Shown: positions 45,689-54,693, numbered from the stretch's first letter. The stretch is DNA of 64,000 nucleotides from Arachidicoccus sp. (GCA_028283605.1 JAPWKH010000019.1:1-64000), one strand, 5' to 3'. Made by a program: numbers and translations. Notes: generated from the letters alone by a model not told the origin.

Positions 45689-45710
45689 CCCGATACAAAA
45701 ATATATCGGG
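45689..45710 (-). terminator. Terminator after the ABC exporter gene
   Basis: A 7-bp GC-containing stem (cccgata / tatcggg) with an 8-nt loop. On the minus strand it is followed after a few bases by seven T (A-run 45679-45685). It is 85 bp past the exporter stop at 45795. Confidence 0.65.
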
Positions 45711-45794
45711 GATTATGTTTTGATATAGTTTATAAAGAAATATTTTAATTGAATGCTTACCGAAAAAGCTTAAGATTGCAGGGCTGTTGTAAGC

Positions 45795-47603
45795 CTATTT
45801 CACTTCCTGCATTTTTACCAGCCTGTTGTAGATTCCATTTTCTATTTGTAAGAGATCTTCATGTGTGCCCCGTTCGGCAATTTCACCTTTGTTTAATACA
45901 ATGATCTGATCGGCGTTTCGAACGGTTGATAATCTGTGTGCAATTACCAGCGATGTGCGGTTCGCCATCATTTTATTGATTGCATCTTGTACCAGCCGTT
46001 CGCTTTCCGTATCCAGCGAAGATGTGGCCTCGTCTAAAATAAGAATGGGGGGATTTTTCAATACGGCACGCGCAATGGTTACGCGTTGTTTTTCGCCGCC
46101 GCTTAATTTATTTCCGCGGTCGCCGATATTGGTTCTGAATTTTTCTTCTTTATGCTCAATGAAATTATAAGCGTTTGCTACTCTGGCAGCATCTTCTATT
46201 TCCTGCTCATTTGCATCATGTTTTCCTAAAGCGATATTGTTGGAGATTGTATCATTAAACAATATCGGCTCCTGCGTTACGATACTAATCTGTTCTCTTA
46301 AAGATTGTAATGAATAATCTTTTATATTTTTCCCGTCGATCAATAATTCGCCGCCACTTACATCATGAAATCGTGGAACCAAATCGGCCAAGGTACTTTT
46401 TCCGGCGCCGCTGCTTCCTACAATGGCAACTGTTTTTCCTTTCGGAATTATTAAATTAATATTTTTCAACACCTTTGTTCCGTCAGTATAATCGAAGGAA
46501 ACATTTTTGAATTCTATCTCATGTTGAAATTTGAGTTGTGCAACTCCTTTGTCTTCTATAATTTCCGGTGTTTGCAAAAAATCTTCAATCCTTACAAGCG
46601 CAGAGCTGCCACGCTGAATGTTAAAAAATGAAGTGGATAATGTTTTTGCAGGATTGATGATGAATGCAAACATAGCGATATAAGAAAGTAAATCCCCCCC
46701 CTGCATTACATGATATTTAACGACAAGCATACCGCCAAAAAAAAGAATTGCCGATAAAACGATAACTCCCAATACCTCTGTCAGAGGAGAGGCCAAATCT
46801 CTCCTTCGTGCCATTTTGTTGCGTAGCAAAAACATCGCATTGTTTACCGAATCATATTTTTTATACATGAGATTTTCAGCTATAAATGCTTTTATTACAC
46901 GAATACCGGTAAGCGTTTCATCCAAAATAGACAAAGAAATACTTTGTTGTTCACTCATGGATTTAGACTGCTTTTTGAGTAAACGGCTTACGCGTCCTAT
47001 TACAATTCCGGTGACGGGTAATAATATAAATAAACCTATAGACAGGATTGGACTCATGATAATCATCCAGCATAAATACCCGATAATGGTTAGAGGATCT
47101 TTTATCAATCCTTCCAAGGTTCCCACTATAGAACTGTCCACTTCACCGATATCATTGGTCATACGAGACATTATATCGCCTTTTTTCTGATCGGTAAAAA
47201 AACCTATGGGTAATTGTAGTACTTTGGTATACATTTCATCACGCAGATTTTTTATGATAGAACTTCTTATAGGTGCAGATATGATGTTGGATAAATAAAT
47301 GAAAACATTTTTCAGCACAGTAGATAAAATAATAATGATACAAACTACAGCAATGGCTGCGAATTGACCATGATTTTCTACTTCATTGTTCAAATAAACT
47401 ATAATAAATTTCATGCTGGATTTGCTCTCCAGCAGATTTTTTACCGAGCTTTTATCATCGCCGATTATCAGTGTAAGAAAAGGCGAAAGCATTCCGATAG
47501 AAATGATTCCAAATAAAGTACCTAAAATTGTAAATAACGTATAACTGAACAGTTTCGTTTTATAATGACCGAGATAATTAAAAATCCGTTGGAATTTCTT
47601 CAT
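45795..47603 (-). CDS. ABC exporter, fused permease-ATPase (MsbA-like)
   Basis: A 602-residue half-transporter. An N-terminal six-helix type-1 exporter domain (about 1-330, with FFTDQKKGDIMSRMTNDIGEVDSS coupling region) is followed by the ATPase: Walker A GSSGAGKSTL, Q-loop TQEPILFND, signature NKLSGGEKQRVTIARA, Walker B ILILDEATSSLD and the switch His in IAHRLST. Likely exports a lipid, possibly lipid A precursor, by family. The open frame extends to 47660, but ATG 47603 (MKKFQRIFNYLGHYK) is the usual start. The coding strand has a G8 tract (C8 at 46694-46701) in codons for QGGD. Confidence 0.9.
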   Translation of the reverse strand: MKKFQRIFNYLGHYKTKLFSYTLFTILGTLFGIISIGMLSPFLTLIIGDDKSSVKNLLESKSSMKFIIVYLNNEVENHGQFAAIAVVCIIIILSTVLKNVFIYLSNIISAPIRSSIIKNLRDEMYTKVLQLPIGFFTDQKKGDIMSRMTNDIGEVDSSIVGTLEGLIKDPLTIIGYLCWMIIMSPILSIGLFILLPVTGIVIGRVSRLLKKQSKSMSEQQSISLSILDETLTGIRVIKAFIAENLMYKKYDSVNNAMFLLRNKMARRRDLASPLTEVLGVIVLSAILFFGGMLVVKYHVMQGGDLLSYIAMFAFIINPAKTLSTSFFNIQRGSSALVRIEDFLQTPEIIEDKGVAQLKFQHEIEFKNVSFDYTDGTKVLKNINLIIPKGKTVAIVGSSGAGKSTLADLVPRFHDVSGGELLIDGKNIKDYSLQSLREQISIVTQEPILFNDTISNNIALGKHDANEQEIEDAARVANAYNFIEHKEEKFRTNIGDRGNKLSGGEKQRVTIARAVLKNPPILILDEATSSLDTESERLVQDAINKMMANRTSLVIAHRLSTVRNADQIIVLNKGEIAERGTHEDLLQIENGIYNRLVKMQEVK

Positions 47604-47665
47604 ATATTTCAAAAGAATAGAACCGCAAAAGTAACTAATTTTACATCCAACAAAACGCAAAGATT

Positions 47666-48034
47666 ATGGAAGAGGGAAAAAGACAAAAGCAGGTAGCGAA
47701 AGTAATTAAGGAAGAAATAAATTTAATTTTTCAGCATTTGGGCTTAACGATGATTGGAGGCGGAATGGTTTCCATCAGCGATGTAAAGGTGACACCGGAT
47801 TTATTGGAAACAAGAATATATTTAAGTTTCTTTCAGGTACAGGACAATAAAGCCGCTTTAAAATTAATAGAACAAAAAGCCGGAGAAATAAAAAAGCAAT
47901 TATCAAACAAACTTAAAAACCAGTTGCGGCGCATTCCGGTAATTCAGTATTACGCCGACGATACGCTGGAACATGTTTTTCACATGGAAGAATTGTTTAA
48001 GCAAATAAATGAAGAGTCGAATAAGAATGTGTGA
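47666..48034 (+). CDS. rbfA: Ribosome-binding factor A
   Basis: A late 30S maturation factor that binds 16S rRNA. The 122-residue KH-like protein shows RQKQVAKVIKEEINLIF (6-22), VSISDVKVTPDLLETRIYLSFFQ (about 36-58) and the C-terminal LRRIPVIQYYADDTLEHVFHMEELF. It is divergent from the ABC exporter. In related genomes rbfA is usually followed directly by a FtsX-like permease gene; here a toxin-antitoxin pair lies between them. Confidence 0.92.
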   Translation: MEEGKRQKQVAKVIKEEINLIFQHLGLTMIGGGMVSISDVKVTPDLLETRIYLSFFQVQDNKAALKLIEQKAGEIKKQLSNKLKNQLRRIPVIQYYADDTLEHVFHMEELFKQINEESNKNV

Positions 48035-48073
48035 TTGTAAAATAAGTTTAATTAATTTTCAAAAAACAATTTT

Positions 48074-48277
48074 ATGTTGACCATTAAGCCACAATATATT
48101 AAAGACAGTGAAGGCAAGGGGTTTGTTATTCTTTCGCAAAAAGAATATGATAAATTAATGGACGAACTTGAAGAATTAGAAGATATTCGTTTGTACGATG
48201 AAGTGAAGAAAAATGATGACGGCAAGAAAATTTTATTCTCTGATTATCTTAAAAAAAGAAAGAAAAAGAATGCCTGA
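48074..48277 (+). CDS. Antitoxin of a RelE/ParE-type system
   Basis: A 67-residue protein, MLTIKPQYIKDSEGKGFVILSQKEYDKLMDELEELEDIR, with the Phd/RelB-like N-terminal strand-helix (PQYIKDSEGKGFVILSQKEYDKL) and a basic, Lys-rich tail (KKRKKKNA). Such proteins neutralize the toxin encoded next and often autorepress the operon. It overlaps the toxin gene by 8 bp, the usual coupled arrangement. Confidence 0.8.
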   Translation: MLTIKPQYIKDSEGKGFVILSQKEYDKLMDELEELEDIRLYDEVKKNDDGKKILFSDYLKKRKKKNA

Positions 48278-48527
48278 ATACGTCGTTGTTTTATCCAAAA
48301 GCGCACAAAAGCAATTAGATAAAATTCCCGATTTAGTTGCAAATCCGATACTTGACGCAATAGCTGCATTAGAAAAAAATCCTCGTCCGAACGGATGTAA
48401 AAAATTAAAAGGCAGAAATGGTTATCGAATCAGAATTGGAAATTACAGAGTTATTTATGATATTTTCGACAGAGAACTTATTGTAGATGTCATTGCAGTA
48501 GGAAACAGAAAAGATGTTTACAAATAA
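48270..48527 (+). CDS. RelE/ParE-superfamily toxin
   Basis: An 85-residue type II toxin, probably a ribosome-dependent mRNA endonuclease. VVLSKSAQKQLDKIP and NPRPNGCKKLKGRNGYRIRIGNYRVIYDIFDRELIVDVIAVGNRKDVYK show the conserved K-L-K-G-x-x-G-Y-R-x-R-x-G-x-Y-R-(V/I)-x-Y motif and C-terminal VGxRxxVY. The frame opens at 48213 but ATG 48270 (MPEYVVVL), inside the antitoxin end, is the natural start. Confidence 0.88.
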   Translation: MPEYVVVLSKSAQKQLDKIPDLVANPILDAIAALEKNPRPNGCKKLKGRNGYRIRIGNYRVIYDIFDRELIVDVIAVGNRKDVYK

Positions 48528-48549
48528 ATCTGTCTTTTAAAATAAGTGC

Positions 48550-49776
48550 ATGAACTTCCTTTTCGCATGGCGATATTTTAAAGCAAAAAAATCTACCAAT
48601 GTAATTAATATTATTGCATGGATAAGTATTGTTGCCATTGCCGTAGGCGCAGCAGCGCTCATTCTTGTGCTCAGTGTTTTCAATGGTTTTGAAGGATTGG
48701 TCAAATCCATGTACGGCGATTTTTATCCTGATTTGCGCGTATCGGCTATTGAAGGAAAATATATTCAACCAACTCCTAATCAAATTGCTCAGTTGCGCCA
48801 AATAAAAGGTATTACCAACTTCAGTCTCACATTAGAAGCAAAAGCCTTGCTGGTAAATGGCGATCAGCAAACTATCGTTTATCTGAAAGGCGTAGACAGC
48901 AATTACCGCAAAATAGTTTCATTATATAAACATATTACGGGAAGCGGAAAATACGATTTGGGTACCAAAGAAAATCCCTCGATTATTCTTGGCGGCGGCG
49001 TTGCATACGCAATAAATGCTGATCCTGTTTTAGCCAATCCGCTTACTATTTTTTTCCCGAACAGAAACAGCAACGATTTCAGCAACATACAGAATGGAAC
49101 CTATTCTTTCGAAATAAACGAAGCGGCAATTTTCAGGATTCAGGAAGATTTTGATAATAAATACGCTTTTACCAATATTGATTTTATCCGCTACATGATC
49201 GATATATCGGATAGTGATTATACGGCCATCGAAATAAAAGTAGGTTCCGAAAAGGAGATAGCCGCAATACAAAAACATGTTCAATCCATATTTGGAAAAA
49301 ACTATCAGACGCAAACGCGCTTTCAGCAAAACCAAAGTTTGTTCAGCGTGATGCAAATGGAGAAATGGATTATCTATATTATTTTATCTATTATTCTTGT
49401 AATCGCTGCATTCAATATGGTAGGCGCTTTAACGATGCTGATATTGGAAAAGCGAAAAGACATTGCCGTGCTAAAAGCAATGGGTGCTACTAATGCTTTT
49501 ATTCAAAAAATATTTTTAAGCGAAGGGTTTTTATTGGCAGTACTTGGCGGTTTTGCAGGCATGTTCATCGCATTTGTATTCTGTTGCATTCAGCTTAAAT
49601 ATCATGTCATCAAACTTGAGGGGGGTTCTTTCGTAGTTGATTATTATCCTGTGGCAATGAATGTTTCCGATTTTATCATGGTTGGTATTACTATATTTAT
49701 TGTAGCAATATTGGCATCGTGGATACCTGCACGCCAAGCAGCCGTAAAAGAATTTTCATTAAAAAGCGGAGAATAA
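48550..49776 (+). CDS. FtsX-like ABC permease (LolC/LolE type)
   Basis: A 408-residue permease with the MacB/LolCE topology: one helix near the N-terminus (NIIAWISIVAIAVGAAALILVLSVFNGFE, about 19-46), a large periplasmic domain (about 47-265) and three C-terminal helices, with LEKRKDIAVLKAMGATNAFIQKIFLSEGF as the FtsX hallmark. It would transfer outer-membrane lipoproteins to LolA or act in a related export system, with an ATPase encoded elsewhere. It starts 22 bp after the toxin stop. Confidence 0.87.
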   Translation: MNFLFAWRYFKAKKSTNVINIIAWISIVAIAVGAAALILVLSVFNGFEGLVKSMYGDFYPDLRVSAIEGKYIQPTPNQIAQLRQIKGITNFSLTLEAKALLVNGDQQTIVYLKGVDSNYRKIVSLYKHITGSGKYDLGTKENPSIILGGGVAYAINADPVLANPLTIFFPNRNSNDFSNIQNGTYSFEINEAAIFRIQEDFDNKYAFTNIDFIRYMIDISDSDYTAIEIKVGSEKEIAAIQKHVQSIFGKNYQTQTRFQQNQSLFSVMQMEKWIIYIILSIILVIAAFNMVGALTMLILEKRKDIAVLKAMGATNAFIQKIFLSEGFLLAVLGGFAGMFIAFVFCCIQLKYHVIKLEGGSFVVDYYPVAMNVSDFIMVGITIFIVAILASWIPARQAAVKEFSLKSGE

Positions 49777-49779
49777 AGC

Positions 49780-50436
49780 ATGAATATTTACATCACATCT
49801 GCTACACCTTTTGAAGTACAACCATTAAAAGAACTGGTCAGTAAATGTGATTTGAAAAATATTCATTTTCATGTTTCAGGCGTAGGTATTTTACAAAGTG
49901 TATTCTCCATTCATAAGCTTATAACAGAGCAATCGCCTGATTTTATATTGCAGGCCGGTATCGCCGGAACATTTGATGAACAGTGCATTCTGGGCGATGT
50001 AGTTTTGGTAAAAGAAGAATTTTCAGGAACTTCCGGCGTAGCGGAAAACAATGAATGGAAAGATATATTTGATTTGAATTTAGCGCAAAAAGATCTTCAT
50101 CCGTTTACCGGCAAAAGCCTTATAAACCCTTGGCTCAAAGATTACAAGCAACTCTCTTTAAAAGAAATTCGGGCTGTTACGGTCGATGAAATTTCTACAG
50201 ATAAAAATCGTATCGCGCAGTTAAAACAAAAGTATAATCCATACATCGAGTCAATGGAAGGCGCAGCGTTGCATTATTGCGCATTGCAATACTATATACC
50301 TTTTTTGCAAATTCGCGGCATATCCAATTTTGTCGGCGACCGCAACAAACAAAACTGGAAAATAAAAGAAGCCATTCAAAATGTCTGTGAAAAAACTTTC
50401 GCGTTGCTTGAAAATATGGCAGGCAAAAAACCGTGA
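49780..50436 (+). CDS. mqnB: Futalosine hydrolase
   Basis: Splits futalosine (or 6-amino-6-deoxyfutalosine) in the alternative menaquinone pathway. The 218-residue protein has the PNP/MTAN fold: LQAGIAGTFDEQCILGDVVLV, AVTVDEISTD, and the active-site SMEGAALHYCALQYYIPFLQIRGISNFVGDR, where the MEGA and terminal Asp motifs match nucleoside hydrolases of this type. Its presence implies the futalosine route, common in Bacteroidota that lack the men genes. It starts 3 bp after the permease stop. Confidence 0.88.
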   Translation: MNIYITSATPFEVQPLKELVSKCDLKNIHFHVSGVGILQSVFSIHKLITEQSPDFILQAGIAGTFDEQCILGDVVLVKEEFSGTSGVAENNEWKDIFDLNLAQKDLHPFTGKSLINPWLKDYKQLSLKEIRAVTVDEISTDKNRIAQLKQKYNPYIESMEGAALHYCALQYYIPFLQIRGISNFVGDRNKQNWKIKEAIQNVCEKTFALLENMAGKKP

Positions 50437-51093
50437 TTATTTAAACAAATCATTCAGCCTCTCATCTTCATAATTCTCTATACAAAAAAGCACATTATCA
50501 TACTGCTCAAAATCTTTCGCTTCATGAAACGTTGTGAGAACGATCGCCTTGAAACCTCCGTTACGCGCGGCTTCTACACCTTTGGGAGCATCTTCAAATA
50601 CAATAGCATCTGTTGGATTTACCTGCAATAATTCTGCGCATTTCAAAAACACTTCCGGATCCGGCTTGCTCTTCTCAACATCTTGCGCATCTACAACAAC
50701 AGGAAAAAAATCCCGCAAATGCAAATTATCAAGCACAAACTCTACATTTGTTGTAGGTGCAGCGGTGCCGATAGCAAGTCCAATATTTTTTTGTTTCGCC
50801 TTTTGCAAAAATGCATGCAGGCCCGCAATCAAATGCAAATGCGGCCGAAAAGCATCTTGATACGCCTGCTCCTTACTCAATATAATTTTCTGCAACACAT
50901 CGGGCTCAAATTTATTCTCGCCAAAAATTCTGTCAAACATTTCTTCCGCCTTTCCATACATGTGTAGTTTCGTTTCCTCCAGCGACATATTCGCATTCAA
51001 ATTATTCAACACTTTATACCACGCAATGGTATGATATTCCATATCATCAACCATCGTCCCGTTCATATCAAAAATAAAACTCCTTGCAACCAT
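50437..51093 (-). CDS. HAD-family phosphatase with DxN motif
   Basis: A 218-residue HAD hydrolase of the beta-phosphoglucomutase/phosphatase type, with an alpha-helical cap (about 15-80). Motif I reads FDMNGTMVDD, so the usual second Asp (DxD) is Asn. Motif II is IGTAAPTT, the conserved Lys lies in KSKPDPEVF and motif III in FEDAPKGVEAARNGG. The D-x-N replacement removes the general acid and may alter catalysis; a similar FDMNGTM motif is, as far as I recall, found in related Bacteroidota proteins. The substrate is unknown. The stop abuts that of mqnB. Confidence 0.8.
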   Translation of the reverse strand: MVARSFIFDMNGTMVDDMEYHTIAWYKVLNNLNANMSLEETKLHMYGKAEEMFDRIFGENKFEPDVLQKIILSKEQAYQDAFRPHLHLIAGLHAFLQKAKQKNIGLAIGTAAPTTNVEFVLDNLHLRDFFPVVVDAQDVEKSKPDPEVFLKCAELLQVNPTDAIVFEDAPKGVEAARNGGFKAIVLTTFHEAKDFEQYDNVLFCIENYEDERLNDLFK

Positions 51094-51450
51094 ATTACGT
51101 TTTATAATTTATTAAAAAAAAATTTTGGGGCGTGCCACCGTTCGCGCCTCCGCAATTACAAATGTGTCCCAATCATTCAAACATACTTTACACGTATGCT
51201 CACGCTGTCGGGCTATTCGGCACTCCGCTTCGCTTCGGTGCTTCGCGCAGCTACGCACCACTCACTACGTTCGTGCGCCTACTATCCCTCACGCAACCAA
51301 TGCAGTCATTGATCTGTTTATTACTACAGTTATCAATATTGCATCGCCATGCGAATATACAATCAAGCCGGTTAAATTTATTGTAATATCGATCGGATAT
51401 CTTATCAGATTCCAAAATCGTTGTTGTAGTATGTTATAGCAATAATTTTC
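51094..51450. other. 357-bp intergenic region with interspersed repeat
   Basis: Contains the GC-rich repeat at 51127-51294. The rest (51295-51450) is AT-rich spacer with two short palindromes (ttacacgtatgc-like and aatatcgatcggatatc region), neither strong. Small open frames here use the GC-rich repeat and show no protein-like composition, so I call no gene. Confidence 0.7.
51127..51294. repeat. GC-rich imperfect palindromic interspersed repeat
   Basis: Starts ggggcgtgcc and ends ctatccctcacgc, with internal stem-forming pieces such as tccgcttcgcttcggtgc and tacgcaccactcactacgttcgtgcg. The GC content is far above the flanks. The 'gtcgggctattcg ... ctatccctcacgc' pattern is one I recognise from intergenic spaces of many Bacteroidota genomes (recollection, no search done); I know of no assigned function. 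Confidence 0.7.
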
Positions 51451-52005
51451 CTAGTGCTTTCTCTCTTCATATTTTTTCTCTGCTGCTTGCGCTTTCTCAA
51501 AATCCAAAACTACACCATTGATGCAATAGCGCAATCCGGTAGGTGGCGGGCCATCATTAAACACGTGTCCAAGATGCGAATGGCAGCGGCCGCATTCTAC
51601 TTCTGTGCGGCTCATTCCGTAGCTGTTGTCTTTTAAATAAATTACCGAAGTTTTTGATATAGGTTCATAAAAACTCGGCCAGCCGCAACCGCTCTCAAAT
51701 TTTGTATCACTTTTGAAAAGAGGGTTGCCACAAACAGCACAATAGTAAGTGCCAATTTCTTTAGATGTTTCAAACTTACTTGTAAAAGGCCTTTCCGTAC
51801 CTTTTTCACGCGCAATATTATAAACATCCGATGGTAATAATTTTTTTAGCTCATCGTCATTTACATCCACTTTTGAAGTGTCTGTGTGGGAATAATAAGC
51901 CGGCTTATTTTCTTTATTCATAGTCTTATTATTTTGTGCATGGCAACATTGTAAAGTTATTGTGCTTACAATGAACATTGCTATTGAAATAAAATTCAGT
52001 TTCAT
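51451..52005 (-). CDS. msrB: Exported peptide-methionine (R)-S-oxide reductase
   Basis: Repairs methionine-(R)-sulfoxide in proteins. The 184-residue protein has an N-terminal signal with a lipobox-like LQCC, then the MsrB domain: two Zn CxxC pairs (YCAVCGNPLF and VECGRCHSHLGH), GCGWPSFYEP and the catalytic Cys in RYCINGVVLDF. A secreted or lipoprotein form would protect envelope proteins. It is monocistronic. Confidence 0.88.
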   Translation of the reverse strand: MKLNFISIAMFIVSTITLQCCHAQNNKTMNKENKPAYYSHTDTSKVDVNDDELKKLLPSDVYNIAREKGTERPFTSKFETSKEIGTYYCAVCGNPLFKSDTKFESGCGWPSFYEPISKTSVIYLKDNSYGMSRTEVECGRCHSHLGHVFNDGPPPTGLRYCINGVVLDFEKAQAAEKKYEERKH

Positions 52006-52156
52006 TCGTAAATTTTTATTTTTTCATCCGGCGAATGAAAAGACACGTATAACTCTATTCATCTGTGTGTGAAAATTTATTATGCTCCGTTTCATACATT
52101 AAAGTTATCATTAATTCTGTAATCAATGTAACAGTGAAACAATAAAGAAAAGCTAA

Positions 52157-53083
52157 TTAGATTTTTCTTTCCAAAAACAGCTCTGCAATCATACAGCGCG
52201 CGCTGCCGCCGCCAATCGATTCTATTGTTGGAATATTTACCGGAAGTAATTGTGTATGTAATGATAAAATGCTTTTTTGTTTTTCCGTTAATGCATCAAA
52301 TGCAGTCCGGCTTAGTACTGTAAATTTTTCATCGCTTTTATTTTTTACCTGAATCATATTTCCGGCAAACTTTTTTACTTGTTCCTGCGATATATCAATC
52401 AATTCATGATGCGTATTTTGTAAGCAACTTATTATTTCTTTTTGTTCCGCTTCGTAAGGAATGGAATCCAAACAAATAACCACATAATTTTCGCCCATGT
52501 GCATCATCACATTGGTATGATAAATGGGTGTTCCGTTTTCATCAACCGACAAAAAAGAAATTGGCTTGTAGCCATAAGTATCGGCAAATTTTTCAAATAT
52601 TTTTTTATCTGTTCTTTCAGATATACAAGCGTACACTATTTTGTTTTCATGATCAAATATCATGCTGCCTGTGCCTTCCAGAAAAATATTTTCTTTTTCG
52701 TATTCGCTCCAGTCGCGCTCTTCCACAATTATGAATTCGTTTCTGATGGATTGTAATACAGGGTTTTGTTTTTCTATTCTTCTGTTTTCGGCAAACATCG
52801 GAAATACAATCAGCTTACCGCCGGGTAAAGTGCAAAACCAATTATTTGGAAAAACGGCATCCGGCTTTTCCGGCTTTTGTGTATCTTGAATTACAGTTAT
52901 ATCTATGTCTTTTTCGCACAATAATTTTACCATCGCATCAAATTCTTCAATCGCTTTTTCTGCAATATTTATCGATGTACTTTCGGATTGCTTTTGCTGA
53001 AAAGCATTGTTTGCGGCAGTTTCGGCATTGAAACCAAAACTTGCCGGACGAACCATTAAAATTGATGAAGCGAGTTGTGACAT
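52157..53083 (-). CDS. ctlX: Citrulline utilization hydrolase
   Basis: A 308-residue member of the arginine-deiminase/amidinotransferase fold. PDAVFPNNWF, the active-site Asp/His pair in EGTGSMIFDHENK and TPIYHTNVMMH, and the nucleophile Cys in SIGGGSARCMIAE match the CtlX family, to which fitness studies assigned a role in citrulline breakdown in Bacteroidota. It probably converts citrulline, the product of the adjacent arginine deiminase, toward ornithine. It is 23 bp from that gene on the same strand, so they are likely co-transcribed. Confidence 0.8.
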   Translation of the reverse strand: MSQLASSILMVRPASFGFNAETAANNAFQQKQSESTSINIAEKAIEEFDAMVKLLCEKDIDITVIQDTQKPEKPDAVFPNNWFCTLPGGKLIVFPMFAENRRIEKQNPVLQSIRNEFIIVEERDWSEYEKENIFLEGTGSMIFDHENKIVYACISERTDKKIFEKFADTYGYKPISFLSVDENGTPIYHTNVMMHMGENYVVICLDSIPYEAEQKEIISCLQNTHHELIDISQEQVKKFAGNMIQVKNKSDEKFTVLSRTAFDALTEKQKSILSLHTQLLPVNIPTIESIGGGSARCMIAELFLERKI

Positions 53084-53106
53084 AGAAAATCTTTAGCCCG
53101 ATAATT

Positions 53107-54621
53107 TTATATTTTATTCCTCAACAAAGGCAAGCTCATGCAATGTGCACCGCCGCGCGCGCGGGAAAGTTCGGAAGATGGTAATAGTATCAATGTGTTT
53201 TGTATATCCTGCGGCGTAATTTTTTTCGATGAGAAATCACTGAATAATTCTTCTGCCTTTTTTACATCAAAGCCGTTTTCTTTAAAAGCCTGAATGGTCA
53301 ATTCATTTCTATCATAACCAACTACAACGCCTTCTTTTAACGCTAATAAATTACATGCATCTGTCCATTGCTCACGCACATTATATGGGAATATATTATT
53401 GCCGCTGTATATAATTTTTACATCTTCTTCGCGCACGCCAAAGTCTTCCATACTTATTTCACGCAGCAAAGATTCCAAACCTTTTATGCTGTCGGAAATA
53501 TTTTTCTTATAATTTTTTGCAGGATTATATGTTTCGCCAAAAGGCTTTTGGTATCTAAGAATTTCTACTTTAAATTCATCAATATGGTTTTGCAGAAAAT
53601 GCTTGTAATAATTATATCTTCCTGCATTGTGCGCTTTTATATTCTTTTCGGAGAATGCGCCGAACATAACCCAAGTATTTCTGCTGACTTGCGTAAACAC
53701 TGTATCAATGTGCATTACAGCACGGTTCTTCGGTATTTTGATTACAGTAATTTTTTCAATTCCGGTAGCAGCATCCGCAAAAATATTATGAATTACTTCA
53801 TTGATGCCGGCAGGCGTTGTACGTTCGCTGCAACCTATTAAAATATGATTTGGCGCAATCATCATTACGTCGCCGCCCTCGAGGCTTACTTTTTCCAAAG
53901 CTTGTTCTTCTTCGCTTAACAAAAAGAAATTCGCAGGTTCTGCAATTTCAATAAGTTTCTCTTCTTTGTTTTTAAACAAAAAATGTTGAGCAATGAATTT
54001 AGTCAACAAAGATTCTCTTTCGCGTGCTGCAGTAGCCGCATTGCTGAGCAAAAGATGGCTATTGATTGTAATAGCAATATCTCTTGTGAAAAGAAAGTTT
54101 GGTAAGGGTGCAAAAAGAAATTCGCTGTTTTTATTTTTACGGTCATTGATGATTCCGGTAATGAGCGCAACTGCCAAATCCGTTGATTTTTCAATCTGCA
54201 TTAATTTTCTTTCGGTCTTCGTGCTGCTTCCTTCCCACGCGCAGACTGCAGATATAATGCGGTTTCTAACGTTTTCTTCTTCTAAAATACGGGATAATAA
54301 AAATTGAATATCCAATACTTTGCTGCTGTTGAAATATTCCGGCTTATCGGGCTTGTAGCAATCGGGCTGTTGTTTATCGGCTTGTGATTTTTCGAAATCG
54401 AGGATGTATTTTATTTTTTCTTCATCCAAAAAATACAACAGCACTTTTATATATTGATTGTATTCTTTTCGCATTTGCGAGAGATATACAGTATCGTCAT
54501 ACAACCATTCTTTAAACTTTGCGGGAACTACTTTTCCGATGCCGCTGTCGGGACTGTGAATGATAAGTTTTTGAAGTTCGCCTATTTCTGATGTAACATT
54601 GATTTGCTCATTTTGCCACAT
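53107..54621 (-). CDS. Arginine deiminase family protein
   Basis: Hydrolyses arginine to citrulline and ammonia. The 504-residue protein has the ADI/amidinotransferase signatures PLPNFLFTRDIAITIN, SLEGGDVMMIAPNHILIGCSERTT, MHIDTVFTQVSRNTW and the terminal nucleophile motif ELSRARGGAHCMSLPLLR. It is longer than classical ArcA (about 410) because of an inserted region after the first strands (about 60-150). The frame reaches 54642, but ATG 54621 (MWQNEQINVTSEIG) is the better start. It precedes ctlX, forming an arginine-citrulline catabolic pair. Confidence 0.85.
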   Translation of the reverse strand: MWQNEQINVTSEIGELQKLIIHSPDSGIGKVVPAKFKEWLYDDTVYLSQMRKEYNQYIKVLLYFLDEEKIKYILDFEKSQADKQQPDCYKPDKPEYFNSSKVLDIQFLLSRILEEENVRNRIISAVCAWEGSSTKTERKLMQIEKSTDLAVALITGIINDRKNKNSEFLFAPLPNFLFTRDIAITINSHLLLSNAATAARERESLLTKFIAQHFLFKNKEEKLIEIAEPANFFLLSEEEQALEKVSLEGGDVMMIAPNHILIGCSERTTPAGINEVIHNIFADAATGIEKITVIKIPKNRAVMHIDTVFTQVSRNTWVMFGAFSEKNIKAHNAGRYNYYKHFLQNHIDEFKVEILRYQKPFGETYNPAKNYKKNISDSIKGLESLLREISMEDFGVREEDVKIIYSGNNIFPYNVREQWTDACNLLALKEGVVVGYDRNELTIQAFKENGFDVKKAEELFSDFSSKKITPQDIQNTLILLPSSELSRARGGAHCMSLPLLRNKI

Positions 54622-54693
54622 AAATTTTTTATTGATCCACAAGCAAGATAAGCGATTTTTTGTGAAAGGATTTTTGTGAAGAAGAAAGGAATT

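Noticed and set aside
51125-51439. Several short ORFs in the msrB upstream gap
   Set aside because: They read through the GC-rich repeat in all frames; no start context, domain or codon bias.
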